Shown here: positions 1 to 13,268 of the stretch, piece after piece
Position numbering within the stretch: position 1 is the stretch's first letter
How the letters are laid out: every line of letters starts with the position of its first letter
Source of the DNA: Saccoglossus kowalevskii
Taxonomy: Eukaryota > Hemichordata > Enteropneusta > Harrimaniidae
Assembly: GCF_000003605.2 (NCBI RefSeq)
Contig: NW_003118406.1
Location: 1-46,451 of the forward strand
Length of the DNA stretch: 46,451 nucleotides
Reading direction: 5' to 3'
Program-made: the position numbers and the translations under genes
The notes under the pieces: generated by a model
Told to the model about the DNA's origin: nothing
Databases searched by the model: none
The model's input: only the letters and a program-made list of their open reading frames with translations

Positions 1-504
1 CACCTTAATAGATGGCATACTGACGTGTTGAATCGTCTCCAGTCACCTTAATAGATGGCATACTGACATGTTAAATCGTCTCCAGTCACCTTAATAGATG
101 GCATACTGACGTGTTGAATCGTCTGCAGTCACCTTAATAGATGGCATACTGACTTGTTGAATCGTCTCCAGTCACCTTAATAGATGGCATACTGACGTGT
201 TGAATCGTCTCCAGTCACCTTAATAGATGACATACTGACGTGTTAAATCGTCTCCAATCACCTTAATAGATGGCATACTGACGTGTTGAATCGTCTGCAG
301 TCACATTAATAGATGGCATACTGACTTGTTGAATCGTCTCCAGTCACCGTAATAGATGGCATACTAACGTGTTGAATCGTCTCCAGTCACCTTAATAGAT
401 GGCATACTGACGTGTTGAATCGTCTCCAGTCACCTTAATAGATGGCATACTGACATGATAAATCGTCTCCAGTCACCTTAATAGATGGCATACTGACGTA
501 TTGA

Positions 505-1510
505 ATCGTCTCCAGTCACCTTAATAGATGACATACTGACGTGTTGACTCGTCTGCAATCCCCTTAATAGCTGGCATACTGACGTGTTGAATCGTCTGCT
601 GTCACCTTAATAGCTGGCATACTGACTTGTTGAATTGTCTGCAGTCACCTTAATAGATGGCATACTGACGTGTTGAATCATCTGCTGTCACCTTAATAGA
701 TGACATACTGACGTGTTAAATCGTCTCCAGTCACCTTAATAGATGGCATAATGACGTGTTGAATCGTCTTCAGTCACCTTAATAGACGGCATACTGACGT
801 GTTGAATCGTCTACAGTCACCTTAATAGATGGCATACTGACGTGTTGAATCGTCTGCAGTCACCTTAATAGATGGCATACTGACGTGTTGAATCGTCTGC
901 AGTCACCTTAATAGATGGCATACTGACGTGTTGAATCGTCTGCAGTCACCTTAATATATGGCATACTGACGTGTTGAATCGTCTGCTGTCATCTTAATAG
1001 ATGACATACTGACGTGTTAAATCGTCTCCAATCACCTTAATAGATGGCATACTGACGTGTTAAATCGTCTCCAGTCACCTTAATAGATGGCATACTGACG
1101 TGTTGAATCGTCTCCAGTCACCTTAATAGATGACATACTGACGTGTTGACTCGTCCGCAATCCCCTTAATAGCTGGCATACTGACGTGTTGAATCGTCTG
1201 CTGTCACCTTAATAGCTGGCATACTGACTTGTTGAATTGTCTGCAGTCACCTTAATAGATGGCATACTGACGTGTTGAATCATCTGCTGTCACCTTAATA
1301 GATGACATACTGACGTGTTAAATCGTCTCCAGTCACCTTAATAGATGGCATACTGACGTGTTGAATCGTCTTCAGTCACCTTAATAGATGGCATACTGAC
1401 GTGTTGAATCGTCTACAGTCACCTTAATAGATGGCATACTGACGTGTTGAATCGTCTGCAGTCACCTTAATAGATGGCATACTGACTTGTTGAATTGTCT
1501 GCAGTCACCT
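505..1510. repeat. 14-unit duplication followed by a 6-unit repeat in the left domain
   Basis: The cassette starting at 555 recurs at 1,157, an offset of 602 bp or 14 units. Within it, the AATTGTC unit at 632 is matched at 1,234, the same offset. The same AATTGTC unit then recurs at 1,492, only 258 bp (six units) further on, followed by the same AATCATC and GATGAC/TTAAATCG units. This is a short partial amplification nested beside a longer one, the pattern expected from repeated out-of-register exchange. Confidence 0.7.
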
Positions 1511-1966
1511 TAATAGATGGCATACTGACGTGTTGAATCATCTGCTGTCACCTTAATAGATGACATACTGACGTGTTAAATCGTCTCCAGTCACCTTAAT
1601 AGATGGCATACTGACGTGTTGAATCGTCTTCAGTCACCTTAATAGATGGCATACTGACGTGTTGAATCGTCTACAGTCACCTTAATAGATGGCATACTGA
1701 CGTGTTGAATCGCCTGCAGTCACCTTAATAGATGGCATACTGACGTGTTGAATCGTCTGCAGTCACCTTAATAGATGGCATACTGACGTGTTGAATCGTC
1801 CTGCAGTCACCTTAATATATGGCATACTGACGTGTTGAATCGTCTGCTGTCATCTTAATAGATGACATACTGACGTGTTAAATCGTCTCCAATCACCTTA
1901 ATAGATGGCATACTGACGTGTTGAATCGTCTGCAGTCACCTTAATAGCTGGCATACTGACTTGTTG

Positions 1967-2701
1967 AATCGTCTCCAGTCACCTTAATAGATGGCATACT
2001 GACGTGTTGAATCGTCTCCAGTCACCTTAATAGATGGCATACTGACGTGTTGAATCGTCTCCAGTCACCTTAATAGATGGCATACTGACATGTTAAATCG
2101 TCTCCAGTCACCTTAATAGATGGCATACTGACGTGTTGAATCGTCTCCAGTCACCTTAATAAATGCATACTGACGTGTTGAATCGTCTGCAGTCCCCTTA
2201 GTAGCTGGCATACTGACGTGTTGAATCGTCTGCAGTCACCTTAATAGATGGCATACTGACTTGTTGAATCGTCTCCAGTCACCTTAATAGATGGCATACT
2301 AACGTGTTGAATCGTCTCTAGTCACCTTAATAGATGGCATACTGACGTGTTGAATCGTCTCCAGTCACCTTAATAGATGGCATACTGACATGTTAAATCG
2401 TCTCCAGTCACCTTAATAGATGGCATACTGACGTGTTGAATCGTCTCCAGTCACCTTAATAGATGACATACTGACGTGTTGACTCGTCTGCAATCCCCTT
2501 AATAGCTGGCATACTGACGTGTTGAATCGTCTGCTGTCACCTTAATAGCTGGCATACTGACTTGTTGAATTGTCTGCAGTCACCTTAATAATGGCATACT
2601 GACGTGTTGTATCGTCTGCTGTCACCTTAATAGATGACATACTGACGTGTTAAATCGTCTCCAGTCACCTTAATAGATGGCATACTGACGTGTTGAATCG
2701 T
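1967..2701. repeat. Long-range duplicate, copy A (partner 6,652-7,386)
   Basis: The variant order in this segment is reproduced at 6,652-7,386 with a constant offset of 4,685 bp (109 units less 2 bp). Shared rare markers are a shortened unit with TAATAAATGCATAC (AAATGCAT at 2,161 and 6,846), GTCCCCTTAGTAGC, ATACTAACGTG, TCTCTAGTC, GTTGACTCG, a shortened unit with TAATAATGGC, and TTGTATCG. Shared deletions make descent from one copy much likelier than convergence. The match ends where GAAGTC at 2,702 meets GCAGTC at 7,387. Confidence 0.85.
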
Positions 2702-3218
2702 CTGAAGTCACCTTAATAGATGGCATACTGACGTGTTGAATCGTCTACAGTCACCTTAATAGATGGCATACTGACGTGTTGAATCGTCTGCAGTCACCTT
2801 AATAGATGGCATACTGACGTGTTTAATCGTCTGCAGTCACCTTAATAGATGGCATACTGACGTGTTGAATCGTCTACAGTCACCTTAATAGATGGCATAC
2901 TGACGTGTTGAATCGTCTGCTGTCACCTTAATAGATGGCATACTGACGCGTTGAATCGTCTGCAGTCACCTTAATAGATGACATACTGACGTGTTGAATC
3001 GTCTCCAATCACCTTAATAGCAGGCATACTGACGTGTTGAATCGTCTGCTGTCACCTTAATAGCTGGCACACTGACTTGTTGAATTGTCTGCAGTCACCT
3101 TAATAGCTGACATACTGACGTGTTGAATCGTCTGCTGTCACCTTAATAGATGACATACTGACGTGTTAAATCGTCTCCAGTCACCTTAATAGATGGCATA
3201 CTGACGTGTTGAATCGTC

Positions 3219-4233
3219 TCCAGTCACCTTAATAGATGGCATACTGACGTGTTGAATCGTCTCCAGTCACCTTAATAGATGACATACTGACGTGTTGAAT
3301 CGTCTGCAATCCCCTTAATAGCTGGCATACTGACGTGTTGAATCGTCTGCTGTCACCTTAATAGCTGGCATACTGACTTGTTGAATTGTCTGCAGTCACC
3401 TTAATAGATGGCATACTGACGTGTTGAATCGTCTGATGTCACCTTAATAGATGACATACTGACGTGTTAAATCGTCTCCAGTCACCTTAATAGATGGCAT
3501 ACTGACGTGTTGAATCGTCTGAAGTCACCTTAATAGATGGCATACTGACGTGTTGAATCGTCTACAGTCACCTTAATAGATGGCATACTGACGTGTTGAA
3601 TCGTCTGCAGTCACCTTAATAGATGGCATACTGACGTGTTTAATCGTCTGCAGTCACCTTAATAGATGGCATACTGACGTGTTGAATCGTCTACAGTCAC
3701 CTTAATAGATGGCATACTGACGTGTTGAATCGTCTGCTGTCACCTTAATAGATGGCATACTGACGCGTTGAATCGTCTGCAGTCACCTTAATAGATGACA
3801 TACTGACGTGTTGAATCGTCTCCAATCACCTTAATAGCAGGCATACTGACGTGTTGAATCGTCTGCTGTCACCTTAATAGCTGGCACACTGACTTGTTGA
3901 ATTGTCTGCAGTCACCTTAATAGCTGACATACTGACGTGTTGAATCGTCTGCTGTCACCTTAATAGATGACATACTGACGTGTTAAATCGTCTCCAGTCA
4001 CCTTAATAGATGGCATACTGACTTGTTGAATCGTCTCCAGTCACCTTAATAGATGCCATACTGACTTGTTGAATCGTCTCCAGTCACCTTAATAGATTGC
4101 ATACTGACGTGTTGAATCGTCTCCAGTCACCTTAATAGATGGCATACTGACGTGTTGAATCGTCTCCAGTCACCTTAATAGATGGCATACTGACATGTTA
4201 AATCGTCTCCATTCACCTTAATAGATGGCATAC
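3219..4233. repeat. 1.0-kb duplicate, copy A (partner 4,982-5,996)
   Basis: The segment recurs 1,763 bp (41 units) downstream. Shared private variants are AGCAGGCATAC (3,836 and 5,599), GGCACACTGACTTG, TTTAATCG, GATGCCATAC, GATTGCATAC and CTCCATTCACC (ATTC at 4,211 and 5,974). One visible difference is GACGCGTTG near 3,753, which is GACGTGTTG in the partner. The left part also overlaps an earlier 816-817 bp (19-unit) duplication with 2,455-3,190, so the interval 2,455-5,996 holds three nested cassette copies. Confidence 0.85.
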
Positions 4234-4981
4234 TGGCGTGTTGAATCGTCTCCAGTCACCTTAATAGATGACATACTGACGTGTTGAATCGTCTGCAATC
4301 CCCTTAATAGCTGGCATACTGACGTGTTGAATCGTCTGCTGTCACCTTAATAGCTGGCATACTGACTTGTTGAATTGTCTGCAGTCACCTTAATAGATGG
4401 CATACTGACGTGTTGAATCGTCTGATGTCACCTTTATAGATGACATACTGACGTGTTAAATCGTCTCCAGTCACCTTAATAGATGGCATACTGACGTGTT
4501 GAATCGTCTGCAGTCACCTTAATAGATGGCATACTGACGTGTTGAATCGTCTACAGTCACCTTAATAGATGGCATACTGACGTGTTGAATCGTCTGCAGT
4601 CACCTTAATAGATGGCATACTGACGTGTTTAATCGTCTGCAGTCACCTTAATAGATGGCATACTGACGTGTTGAATCGTCTACAGTCACCTTAATAGATG
4701 GCATACTGACGTGTTGAATCGTCTGCTGTCACCTTAATAGATGGCATACTGACGTGTTGAATCGTCTGCATTCACCTTAATAGATGCTATACTGACGTGT
4801 TGAATCGTCTCCAATCACCTTAATAGCTGGCATACTGACGTGTTGAATTGTCTGCTGTCACCTTAATAGATGACATACTGACGTGTTAAATCGTCTACAG
4901 TCACCTTAATAGATGGCATACTGACGTGTTGAATCGTCTGCTGTCACCTTAATAGATGGCATACTGACATGTTAAATCGTC

Positions 4982-5996
4982 TCCAGTCACCTTAATAGAT
5001 GGCATACTGACGTGTTGAATCGTCTCCAGTCACCTTAATAGATGACATACTGACGTGTTGAATCGTCTGCAATCCCCTTAATAGCTGGCATACTGACGTG
5101 TTGAATCGTCTGCTGTCACCTTAATAGCTGGCATACTGACTTGTTGAATTGTCTGCAGTCACCTTAATAGATGGCATACTGACGTGTTGAATCGTCTGAT
5201 GTCACCTTAATAGATGACATACTGACGTGTTAAATCGTCTCCAGTCACCTTAATAGATGGCATACTGACGTGTTGAATCGTCTGAAGTCACCTTAATAGA
5301 TGGCATACTGACGTGTTGAATCGTCTACAGTCACCTTAATAGATGGCATACTGACGTGTTGAATCGTCTGCAGTCACCTTAATAGATGGCATACTGACGT
5401 GTTTAATCGTCTGCAGTCACCTTAATAGATGGCATACTGACGTGTTGAATCGTCTACAGTCACCTTAATAGATGGCATACTGACGTGTTGAATCGTCTGC
5501 TGTCACCTTAATAGATGGCATACTGACGTGTTGAATCGTCTGCAGTCACCTTAATAGATGACATACTGACGTGTTGAATCGTCTCCAATCACCTTAATAG
5601 CAGGCATACTGACGTGTTGAATCGTCTGCTGTCACCTTAATAGCTGGCACACTGACTTGTTGAATTGTCTGCAGTCACCTTAATAGCTGACATACTGACG
5701 TGTTGAATCGTCTGCTGTCACCTTAATAGATGACATACTGACGTGTTAAATCGTCTCCAGTCACCTTAATAGATGGCATACTGACTTGTTGAATCGTCTC
5801 CAGTCACCTTAATAGATGCCATACTGACTTGTTGAATCGTCTCCAGTCACCTTAATAGATTGCATACTGACGTGTTGAATCGTCTCCAGTCACCTTAATA
5901 GATGGCATACTGACGTGTTGAATCGTCTCCAGTCACCTTAATAGATGGCATACTGACATGTTAAATCGTCTCCATTCACCTTAATAGATGGCATAC
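4982..5996. repeat. 1.0-kb duplicate, copy B (partner 3,219-4,233)
   Basis: This is the copy of 3,219-4,233 at +1,763 bp. It ends abruptly: the partner continues ACTGGCGTG with CTCCAG units, while here the next units are GACGTG and GCTGTCATCC. That break coincides with the left edge of the 583-bp segment (5,977-6,559) that is nearly identical to 25,231-25,813, so 5,977 looks like a recombination joint. Confidence 0.8.
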
Positions 5997-6559
5997 TGAC
6001 GTGTTGAATCGTCTGCTGTCATCCTAATAGATGACATACTGACGTGTTAAATCGTCTCCAATCACCTTAATAGATGGCATACTGACGTGTTAAATCGTCT
6101 CCAGTCACCTTAATAGATGGCATACTGACGTGTTGAATCGTCTCCAGTCACCTTAATAGATGACATACTGACGTGTTGAATCGTCTGCAGTCACCTTAAT
6201 AGATGGCATACTGACGTGTTGAATCGTCTGCAGTCACCTTAATATATGGCATACTGACGTGTTGAATCGTCTGCAGTCACCTTAATAGATGGCATACTGA
6301 CGTGTTGAATCGTCTGCAGTCACCTTAATAGATGGCATACTGACGTGTTGAATCGTCTGCAGTCACCTTAATAGATGGCATACTGACGTGTTGAATCGTC
6401 TGCAGTCACCTTAATAGATGGCATACTGACGTGTTGAATCGTCTGCAGTCACCTTAATATATGGCATACTGACGTGTTGAACCGTCTGCAGTCACCTTAA
6501 TAGATGGCACACTGACTTGTTGAATCGTCTCCAGTCACCTTAATAGATGGCATACTGAC
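5977..6559. repeat. 583-bp segment duplicated 19 kb away (partner 25,231-25,813)
   Basis: Offset to the partner is a constant 19,254 bp. Both copies hold the same order: GCTGTCATC (6,015 and 25,269), two TTAAATCG units, a GATGAC unit, a run of near-consensus GCAGT units flanked by two TATATGGC units, then GAACCGTC (6,479 and 25,733) and GGCACACTGACTTG. By eye I find one mismatch, ATCCTAAT here against ATCTTAAT in the partner. The sequence around this copy is of the same left-domain type, so this is the more likely source. Confidence 0.85.
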
Positions 6560-6651
6560 GTGTTGAATCGTCTCCAGTCACCTTAATAGATGACATACTG
6601 ACGTGTTAAATCGTCTCCAATCACCTTAATAGATGGCATACTGACGTGTTG

Positions 6652-7386
6652 AATCGTCTGCAGTCACCTTAATAGATGGCATACTGACGTGTTGAATCGT
6701 CTCCAGTCACCTTAATAGATGGCATACTGACGTGTTGAATCGTCTCCAGTCACCTTAATAGATGGCATACTGACATGTTAAATCGTCTCCAGTCACTTTA
6801 ATAGATGGCATACTGACGTGTTGAATCGTCTCCAGTCACATTAATAAATGCATACTGACGTGTTGAATCGTCTGCAGTCCCCTTAGTAGCTGGCATACTG
6901 ACGTGTTGAATCGTCTGCAGTCACCTTAATAGATGGCATACTGACTTGTTGAATCGTCTCCAGTCACCTTAATAGATGGCATACTAACGTGTTGAATCGT
7001 CTCTAGTCACCTTAATAGATGGCATACTGACGTGTTGAATCGTCTCCAGTCACCTTAATAGATGGCATACTGACATGTTAAATCGTCTCCAGTCACCTTA
7101 ATAGATGGCATACTGACGTGTTGAATCGTCTCCAGTCACCTTAATAGATGACATACTGACGTGTTGACTCGTCTGCAATCCCCTTAATAGCTGGCATACT
7201 GACGTGTTGAATCGTCTGCTGTCACCTTAATAGCTGGCATACTGACTTGTTGAATTGTCTGCAGTCACCTTAATAATGGCATACTGACGTGTTGTATCGT
7301 CTGCTGTCACCTTAATAGATGACATACTGACGTGTTAAATCGTCTCCAGTCACCTTAATAGATGGCATACTGACGTGTTGAATCGT
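6652..7386. repeat. Long-range duplicate, copy B (partner 1,967-2,701)
   Basis: This is the second copy of the 735-bp segment at 1,967-2,701, sharing its two shortened units and several private substitutions. Small differences by eye include CACTTTAAT and GTCACATTAAT here, where the partner has CACCTTAAT. The two copies are separated by 3.9 kb of related but differently ordered units, so the event was not a simple tandem duplication of adjacent blocks, or the interval has been rearranged since. Confidence 0.85.
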
Positions 7387-9949
7387 CTGCAGTCACCTTA
7401 ATAGATGGCATACTGACGTGTTGAATCGTCTACAATCACCTTAATAGATGGCATACTGACGTGTTGAATCGTCTCCAGTCACCTTAATAGATGGCATACT
7501 GACGTGTTGAATCGTCTGCAGTCACCTTAATAGATGGCATACTGACGTGTTGAATCGTCTACAGTCACCTTAATAGATGGCATACTGACGTGTTGAATCG
7601 TCTGCTGTCATCGTAATAGATGGCATACTGACGTGTTGAATCGTCTGCAGTCACCTTAATAGATGACATACTGACGTGTTAAATCGTCTCCAATCACCTT
7701 AATAGATGGCATACTGACGCGTTGAATCGTCTGCAGTCACCTTAATAGATGGCATACTGACTTGTTGAATCGTCTCCAGTCACCTTAATAGATGGCATAC
7801 TGACGTGTTGAATCGTCTCCAGTCACCTTAATAGATGGCATACTGACGTGTTGGATCGTCTCCAGTCACCTTAATAGATGGCATACTGACATATTAAATC
7901 GTCTCCAGTCACCTTAATAGATGGCATACTGACGTGTTGAATCATCTCCAGTCACCTTAACAGATGACATACTGACGTGTTGAATCGTCTGCAATCCCCT
8001 TAATAGCTGGCATACTGACGTGTTGAATCGTCTGCTGTCACCTTAATAGCTGGCATACTGACTTGTTGAATTGTCTGCAGTCACCTTAATAGATGACATA
8101 CTGACGTGTTGAATCGTCTGATGTCACCTTAATAGATGACATACTGACGTGTTAAATCGTCTCCAGTCACCTTAATAGATGGCATACTGACGTGTTGAAT
8201 CGTCTGCAGTCACCTTAATAGATGGCATACTGACGTGTTGAATCGTCTGCAGTCACCTTAATAGATGGCATACTGACGTGTTGAATCGTCTACAGTCACC
8301 TTAATAGATGGCATGCTGACGTGTTGAATCGTCTGCTGTCACCTTAATAGATGGCATACTGACGTATTGAATCGTCTGCAGTCACCTTAATAGATGACAT
8401 GCTGACGTGTTGAATCGTCTCCAATGACCTTAATAGCTGGCATACTGACGTGTTGAATCGTCTGCTGTCACCTTAATAGCTGGCATACTGACTTGTTGAA
8501 TTGTCTGCAGTCACCTTAATAGCTGACATACTGACGTGTTGAATCGTCTGCTGTCACCTTAATAGATGACATACTGACGTGTCAAATCGTCTCCAGTCAC
8601 CTTAATAGATGGCATACTGACGTGTTGAATCGTCTGCAGTCACCTTAATAGATGGCATACTGACGTGTTGAATCGTCTACAGTCACCTTAATAGATGGCA
8701 TACTGACGTGTTGAATCGTCTGCAGTCACCTTAATTGATGCCATACTGACGTGTTGAATCGTCTGCAGTCACCTTAATAGATGGCATACTGACGTGTTGA
8801 ATCGTCTCCAGTCACCTTAATAGATGACATACTGACGTGTTGACTCGTCTGCAATCCCCTTAATAGCTGGCATACTGACGTGTTGAATCGTCTGCTGTCA
8901 CCTTAATAGCTGGCATACTGACTTGTTGAATTGTCTACAGTCACCTTAATAGATGGCATACTGACGTGTTGAATCGTCTGCTGTCACCTTAATAGATGAC
9001 ATACTGACGTGTTAAATCGTCTCCAGTCACCTTAATAGATGGCATACTGTCGTGTTGAATCGTCTGCAGTCACCTTAATAGATGGCATACTGACGTGTTG
9101 AATCGTCTACAGTCACCTTAATAGATGGCATACTGACGTGTTGAATCGTCTGCAGTCACCTTAATAGATGGCATACTGACGTGTTGAATCGTCTGCAGTC
9201 ACCTTAATAGATGGCATACTGACGTGTTGAATCGTCTACAGTCACCTTAATAGATGGCATACTGACGTGTTGAATCGTCTGCTGTCATCTTAATAGATGG
9301 CATACTGACGTGTTAAATCGTCTGCAGTCACCTTAATAGATGACATACCGACGTGTTAAATCGTCTCCAATCACCTTAATAGATGGCATACTGACGTGTT
9401 GAATCGTCTGCTGTCATCTTAATAGATTGCATACTGACGTGTTGAATCGTCTGCAGTCACCTTAATAGATTGCATACTGACGTGTTGAATCGTCTCCAGT
9501 CACCTTAATAGATGGCATACTGACGTGTTGAATCGTCTCCAGTCACCTTAATAGATGGCATACTGACATGTTAAATCGTCTCCAGTCACCTTAATAGATG
9601 GCATACTGACGTGTTGAATCGTCTCCAGTCACCTTAATAGATGACATACTGACGTGTTGAATCGTCTGCAATCCCCTTAATAGCTGGCATACTGACGTGT
9701 TGAATCGTCTGCTGTCACCTTAATAGCTGGCATACTGACTTGTTGAATTGTCTGCAGTCACCTTAATAGATGGCATACTGACGTGTTGAATCGTCTGATG
9801 TCACCTTAATAGATGACATACTGACGTGTTAAATCGTCTGCAGTCACCTTAATAGATGGCATACTGACTTGTTGAATCGTCTCCAGTCACCTTAATAAAT
9901 GACATACTGACGTGTTGAATCGTCTCCAGTCACCTTAATAGATGGCATA

Positions 9950-12900
9950 CTGTTGTATTGAATCGTCTGCAGTCACCTTAATAGATGGCATACTGACGTG
10001 TTGAATCGTCTCCAGTCACCTTAATAGATGGCATACTGACTTGTTGAATCGTCTCCAGTCACCTAAATAGATTGCATACTGACGTGTTGAATCGTCTCCA
10101 GTCACCTTAATAGATGGCATACTGACGTGTTGAATCGTCTGCAGTCACCTTAATAGATGGCATACTGACGTGTTGAATCGTCTACAGTCACCTTAATAGA
10201 TGGCATACTGACGTGTTGAATCGTCTGCAGTCACCTTAATAGATGGCATACTGACGTGTTGAATCGTCTGCAGTCACCTTAATAGATGGCATACTGACGT
10301 GTTGAATCGTCTACAGTCACCTTAATAGATGGCATACTGACGTGTTGAATCGTCTGCTGTCACCTTAATAGATGGCATACTGACGTGTTGAATCGTCTGC
10401 AGTCACCTTAATAGATGGCATACTGACGTGTTGAATCGTCTGCTATCACCTTAATAGATGGCATACTGACGTGTTGAATCGTCTGCAGTCACCTTAATAG
10501 ATGGCATACTGACGTGTTGAATCGTCTCCAGTCACCTTAATAGATGGCATACTGACGTGTTGAATTGTCTCCAGTCACCTTAATAGATGGCATACTGACG
10601 TGTTGAATTGTCTGCAGTCACCTTAATAGCTGGCATACTGACGTGTTGAATCGTCTGCTGTCACCTTAATAGCTGGCATACTGACTTGTTGAATCGTCTG
10701 CAGTCACCTTAATAGATGGCATACTGACGTGTTGAATCGTCTGCAGTCACCTTAATAGATGGCATACTGACGTGTTGAATCGTCTGCAGTCACCTTAATA
10801 GATGGCATACTGACGTGTTGAATCGTCTGCAGTCACCTTAATAGATGGCATACTGACGTGTTGAATCGTCTCCAGTCACCTTAATAGATGGCATACTGAC
10901 GTGTTGAATCGTCTGCAGTCACCTTAATAGATGGCATACTGACGTGTTTAATCGTCTGCAGTCACCTTAATAGATGGCATACTGACGTGTTGAATCGTCT
11001 ACAGTCACCTTAATAGATGGCATACTGACGTGTTGAATCGTCTGCTGTCACCTTAATAGATGGCATACTGACGTGTTGAATCGACTGCAGTCACCTTAAT
11101 AGATGCTATACTGACGTGTTGAATCGTCTCCAATCACCTTAATAGCTGGCATACTGACGTGTTGAATCGTCTGCTGTCACCTTAATAGCTGGCATACTAA
11201 CTTGTTGAATTGTCTGCAGTCACCTTAATAGCTGACATACTGACGTGTTGAATCGTCTGCTGTCACCTTAATAGATGACATACTGACGTGTTAAATCGTC
11301 TACAGTCACCTTAATAGATGGCATACTGACGTGTTGAATCGTCTGCTGTCACCTTAATAGATGGCATACTGACGTGTTGAATCGTCTGCAGTCACCTTAA
11401 TAGATGCTATACTGACGTGTTGAATCGTCTCCAATCACCTTAATAGCTGGCATACTGACGTGGTGAATCGTCTGCTGTCACCTTAATAGCTGGCATACTG
11501 ACTTGTTGAATTGTCTGCAGTCACCTTAATAGCTGACATACTGACGTGTTGAATCGTCTGCTGTCACCTTAATAGATGACATACTGACGTGTTAAATCGT
11601 CTCCAGTCACCTTAATAGATGGCATACTGACGTGTTGAATCGTCTGCAGTCACCTTAATAGATGGCATACTGACGTGTTGAATCGTCTACAGTCACCTTA
11701 ATAGATGGCATACTGACGTGTTGAATCGTCTGTAGTCACCTTAATTGATGGCATACTGACGTGTTGAATCGTCTGCAGTCACCTTAATAGATGGCATACT
11801 GACGTGTTGAATCGTCTGCAGTCACCTTAATATATGGCATACAGACGTGTTGAATCGTCTGCAGTCACCTTAATAGATGGCATACTGACGTGTTGAATCG
11901 TCTGCAGTCACCTTAATAGATGGCATACTGACGTGTTGAATCGTCTGCAGTCACCTTAATAGATGGCATACTGACGTGTTGAATCGTCTGCAGTCACCTT
12001 AATAGATGGCATACTGACGTGTTGAATCGTCTGCAGTCACCTTAATATATGGCATACTGACGTGTTGAATCGTCTGCTGTCACCTTAATAGATGGCATAC
12101 TGACGTGTTGAATCGTCTGCTGTCACCTTAATAGATGGCATACTGACGTGTTGAATCGTCTGCTGTCACCTTAATAGATGGCATACTGACGTGTTGAATC
12201 GACTGCAGTCACCTTAATAGATGCTATACTGACGTGTTGAATCGTCTCCAATCACCTTAATAGCTGGCATACTGACGTGTTGAATCGTCTGCTGTCACCT
12301 TAATAGCTGGCATACTAACTTGTTGAATTGTCTGCAGTCACCTTAATAGCTGACATACTGACGTGTTGAATCGTCTGCTGTCACCTTAATAGATGACATA
12401 CTGACGTGTTAAATCGTCTACAGTCACCTTAATAGATGGCATACTGACGTGTTGAATCGTCTGCTGTCACCTTAATAGATGGCATACTGACATGTTGAAT
12501 CGTCTGCAGTCACCTTAATAGATGCTATACTGACGTGTTGAATCGTCTCCAATCACCTTAATAGCTGGCATACTGACGTGGTGAATCGTCTGCTGTCACC
12601 TTAATAGCTGGCATACTGACTTGTTGAATTGTCTGCAGTCACCTTAATAGCTGACATACTGACGTGTTGAATCGTCTGCTGTCACCTTAATAGATGACAT
12701 ACTGACGTGTTAAATCGTCTCCAGTCACCTTAATAGATGGCATACTGACGTGTTGAATCGTCTGCAGTCACCTTAATAGATGGCATACTGACGTGTTGAA
12801 TCGTCTACAGTCACCTTAATAGATGGCATACTGACGTGTTGAATCGTCTGTAGTCACCTTAATTGATGGCATACTGACGTGTTGAATCGTCTGCAGTCAC

Positions 12901-13260
12901 CTTAATAGATGGCATACTGACGTGTTGAATCGTCTGCAGTCACCTTAATATATGGCATACTGACGTGTTGAATCGTCTGCAGTCACCTTAATAGATGGCA
13001 TACTGACGTGTTGAATCGTCTGCAGTCACCTTAATAGATGGCATACTGACGTGTTGAATCGTCTGCAGTCACCTTAATAGATGGCATACTGACGTGTTGA
13101 ATCGTCTGCAGTCACCTTAATAGATGGCATACTGACGTGTTGAATCGTCTGCAGTCACCTTAATATATGGCATACTGACGTGTTGAATCGTCTGCTGTCA
13201 ACTTAATAGATGGCATACTGACGTGTTGAATCGTCTGCTGTCACCTTAATAGATGGCATA
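9950..13260. repeat. Near-consensus array domain with GCAGT and GCTGT units
   Basis: Most units here are close to consensus and end GCAGT, ACAGT or GCTGT, with the CTCCAGT type now a minority. Runs of almost identical units occur around 11,860-12,040 and 12,960-13,150, each closed by a TATATGGC unit. The domain contains the 26-unit duplication listed separately. Nothing but satellite is present. Confidence 0.65.
11050..13190. repeat. Tandem 26-unit (1,118 bp) duplication
   Basis: The segment from about 11,050 recurs 1,118 bp on. Marker pairs at exactly this offset are TCGACTGCAG (11,081 and 12,199) and TGGTGAATCG (11,461 and 12,579); GATGCTATAC, ATACTAACTTG and TGTAGTCACC with AATTGATGG are also shared. 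Differences by eye include GACATGTTG near 12,490 against GACGTGTTG, and ACAGACGTG near 11,842 against ACTGACGTG. This is the clearest adjacent higher-order duplication in the left half. The TCGACTGCAG marker occurs once more at 16,540 with the same neighbours. Confidence 0.85.
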
Positions 13261-13268
13261 CTGACGTG

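Larger units (their letters stand above)
1..9950. repeat. Left array domain, rich in TCTCCAGT units
   Basis: This part of the array is dominated by units ending TCTCCAGT or TCTCCAATC and by units with GATGAC and GTTAAATCG; the AATTGTC change occurs mainly inside one recurring cassette. That cassette begins with CTGCAATCCCC followed by AGCTGGC, then GCTGTCACC with AGCTGGC, then GACTTGTTGAATTG. I see the CTGCAATCCCC start at 555, 1,157 (as CCGCAATCCCC), 2,490, 3,306, 4,295, 5,069, 7,175, 7,991, 8,851 and 9,668. Spacings are 602, 1,333, 816, 989, 774, 2,106, 816, 860 and 817 bp, that is 14 to 49 units, with 18 to 20 the commonest. The region is a loose higher-order repeat rather than a strict one. 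The right edge is approximate and is set where cassette order is lost near 9,840-10,080. Confidence 0.75.
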
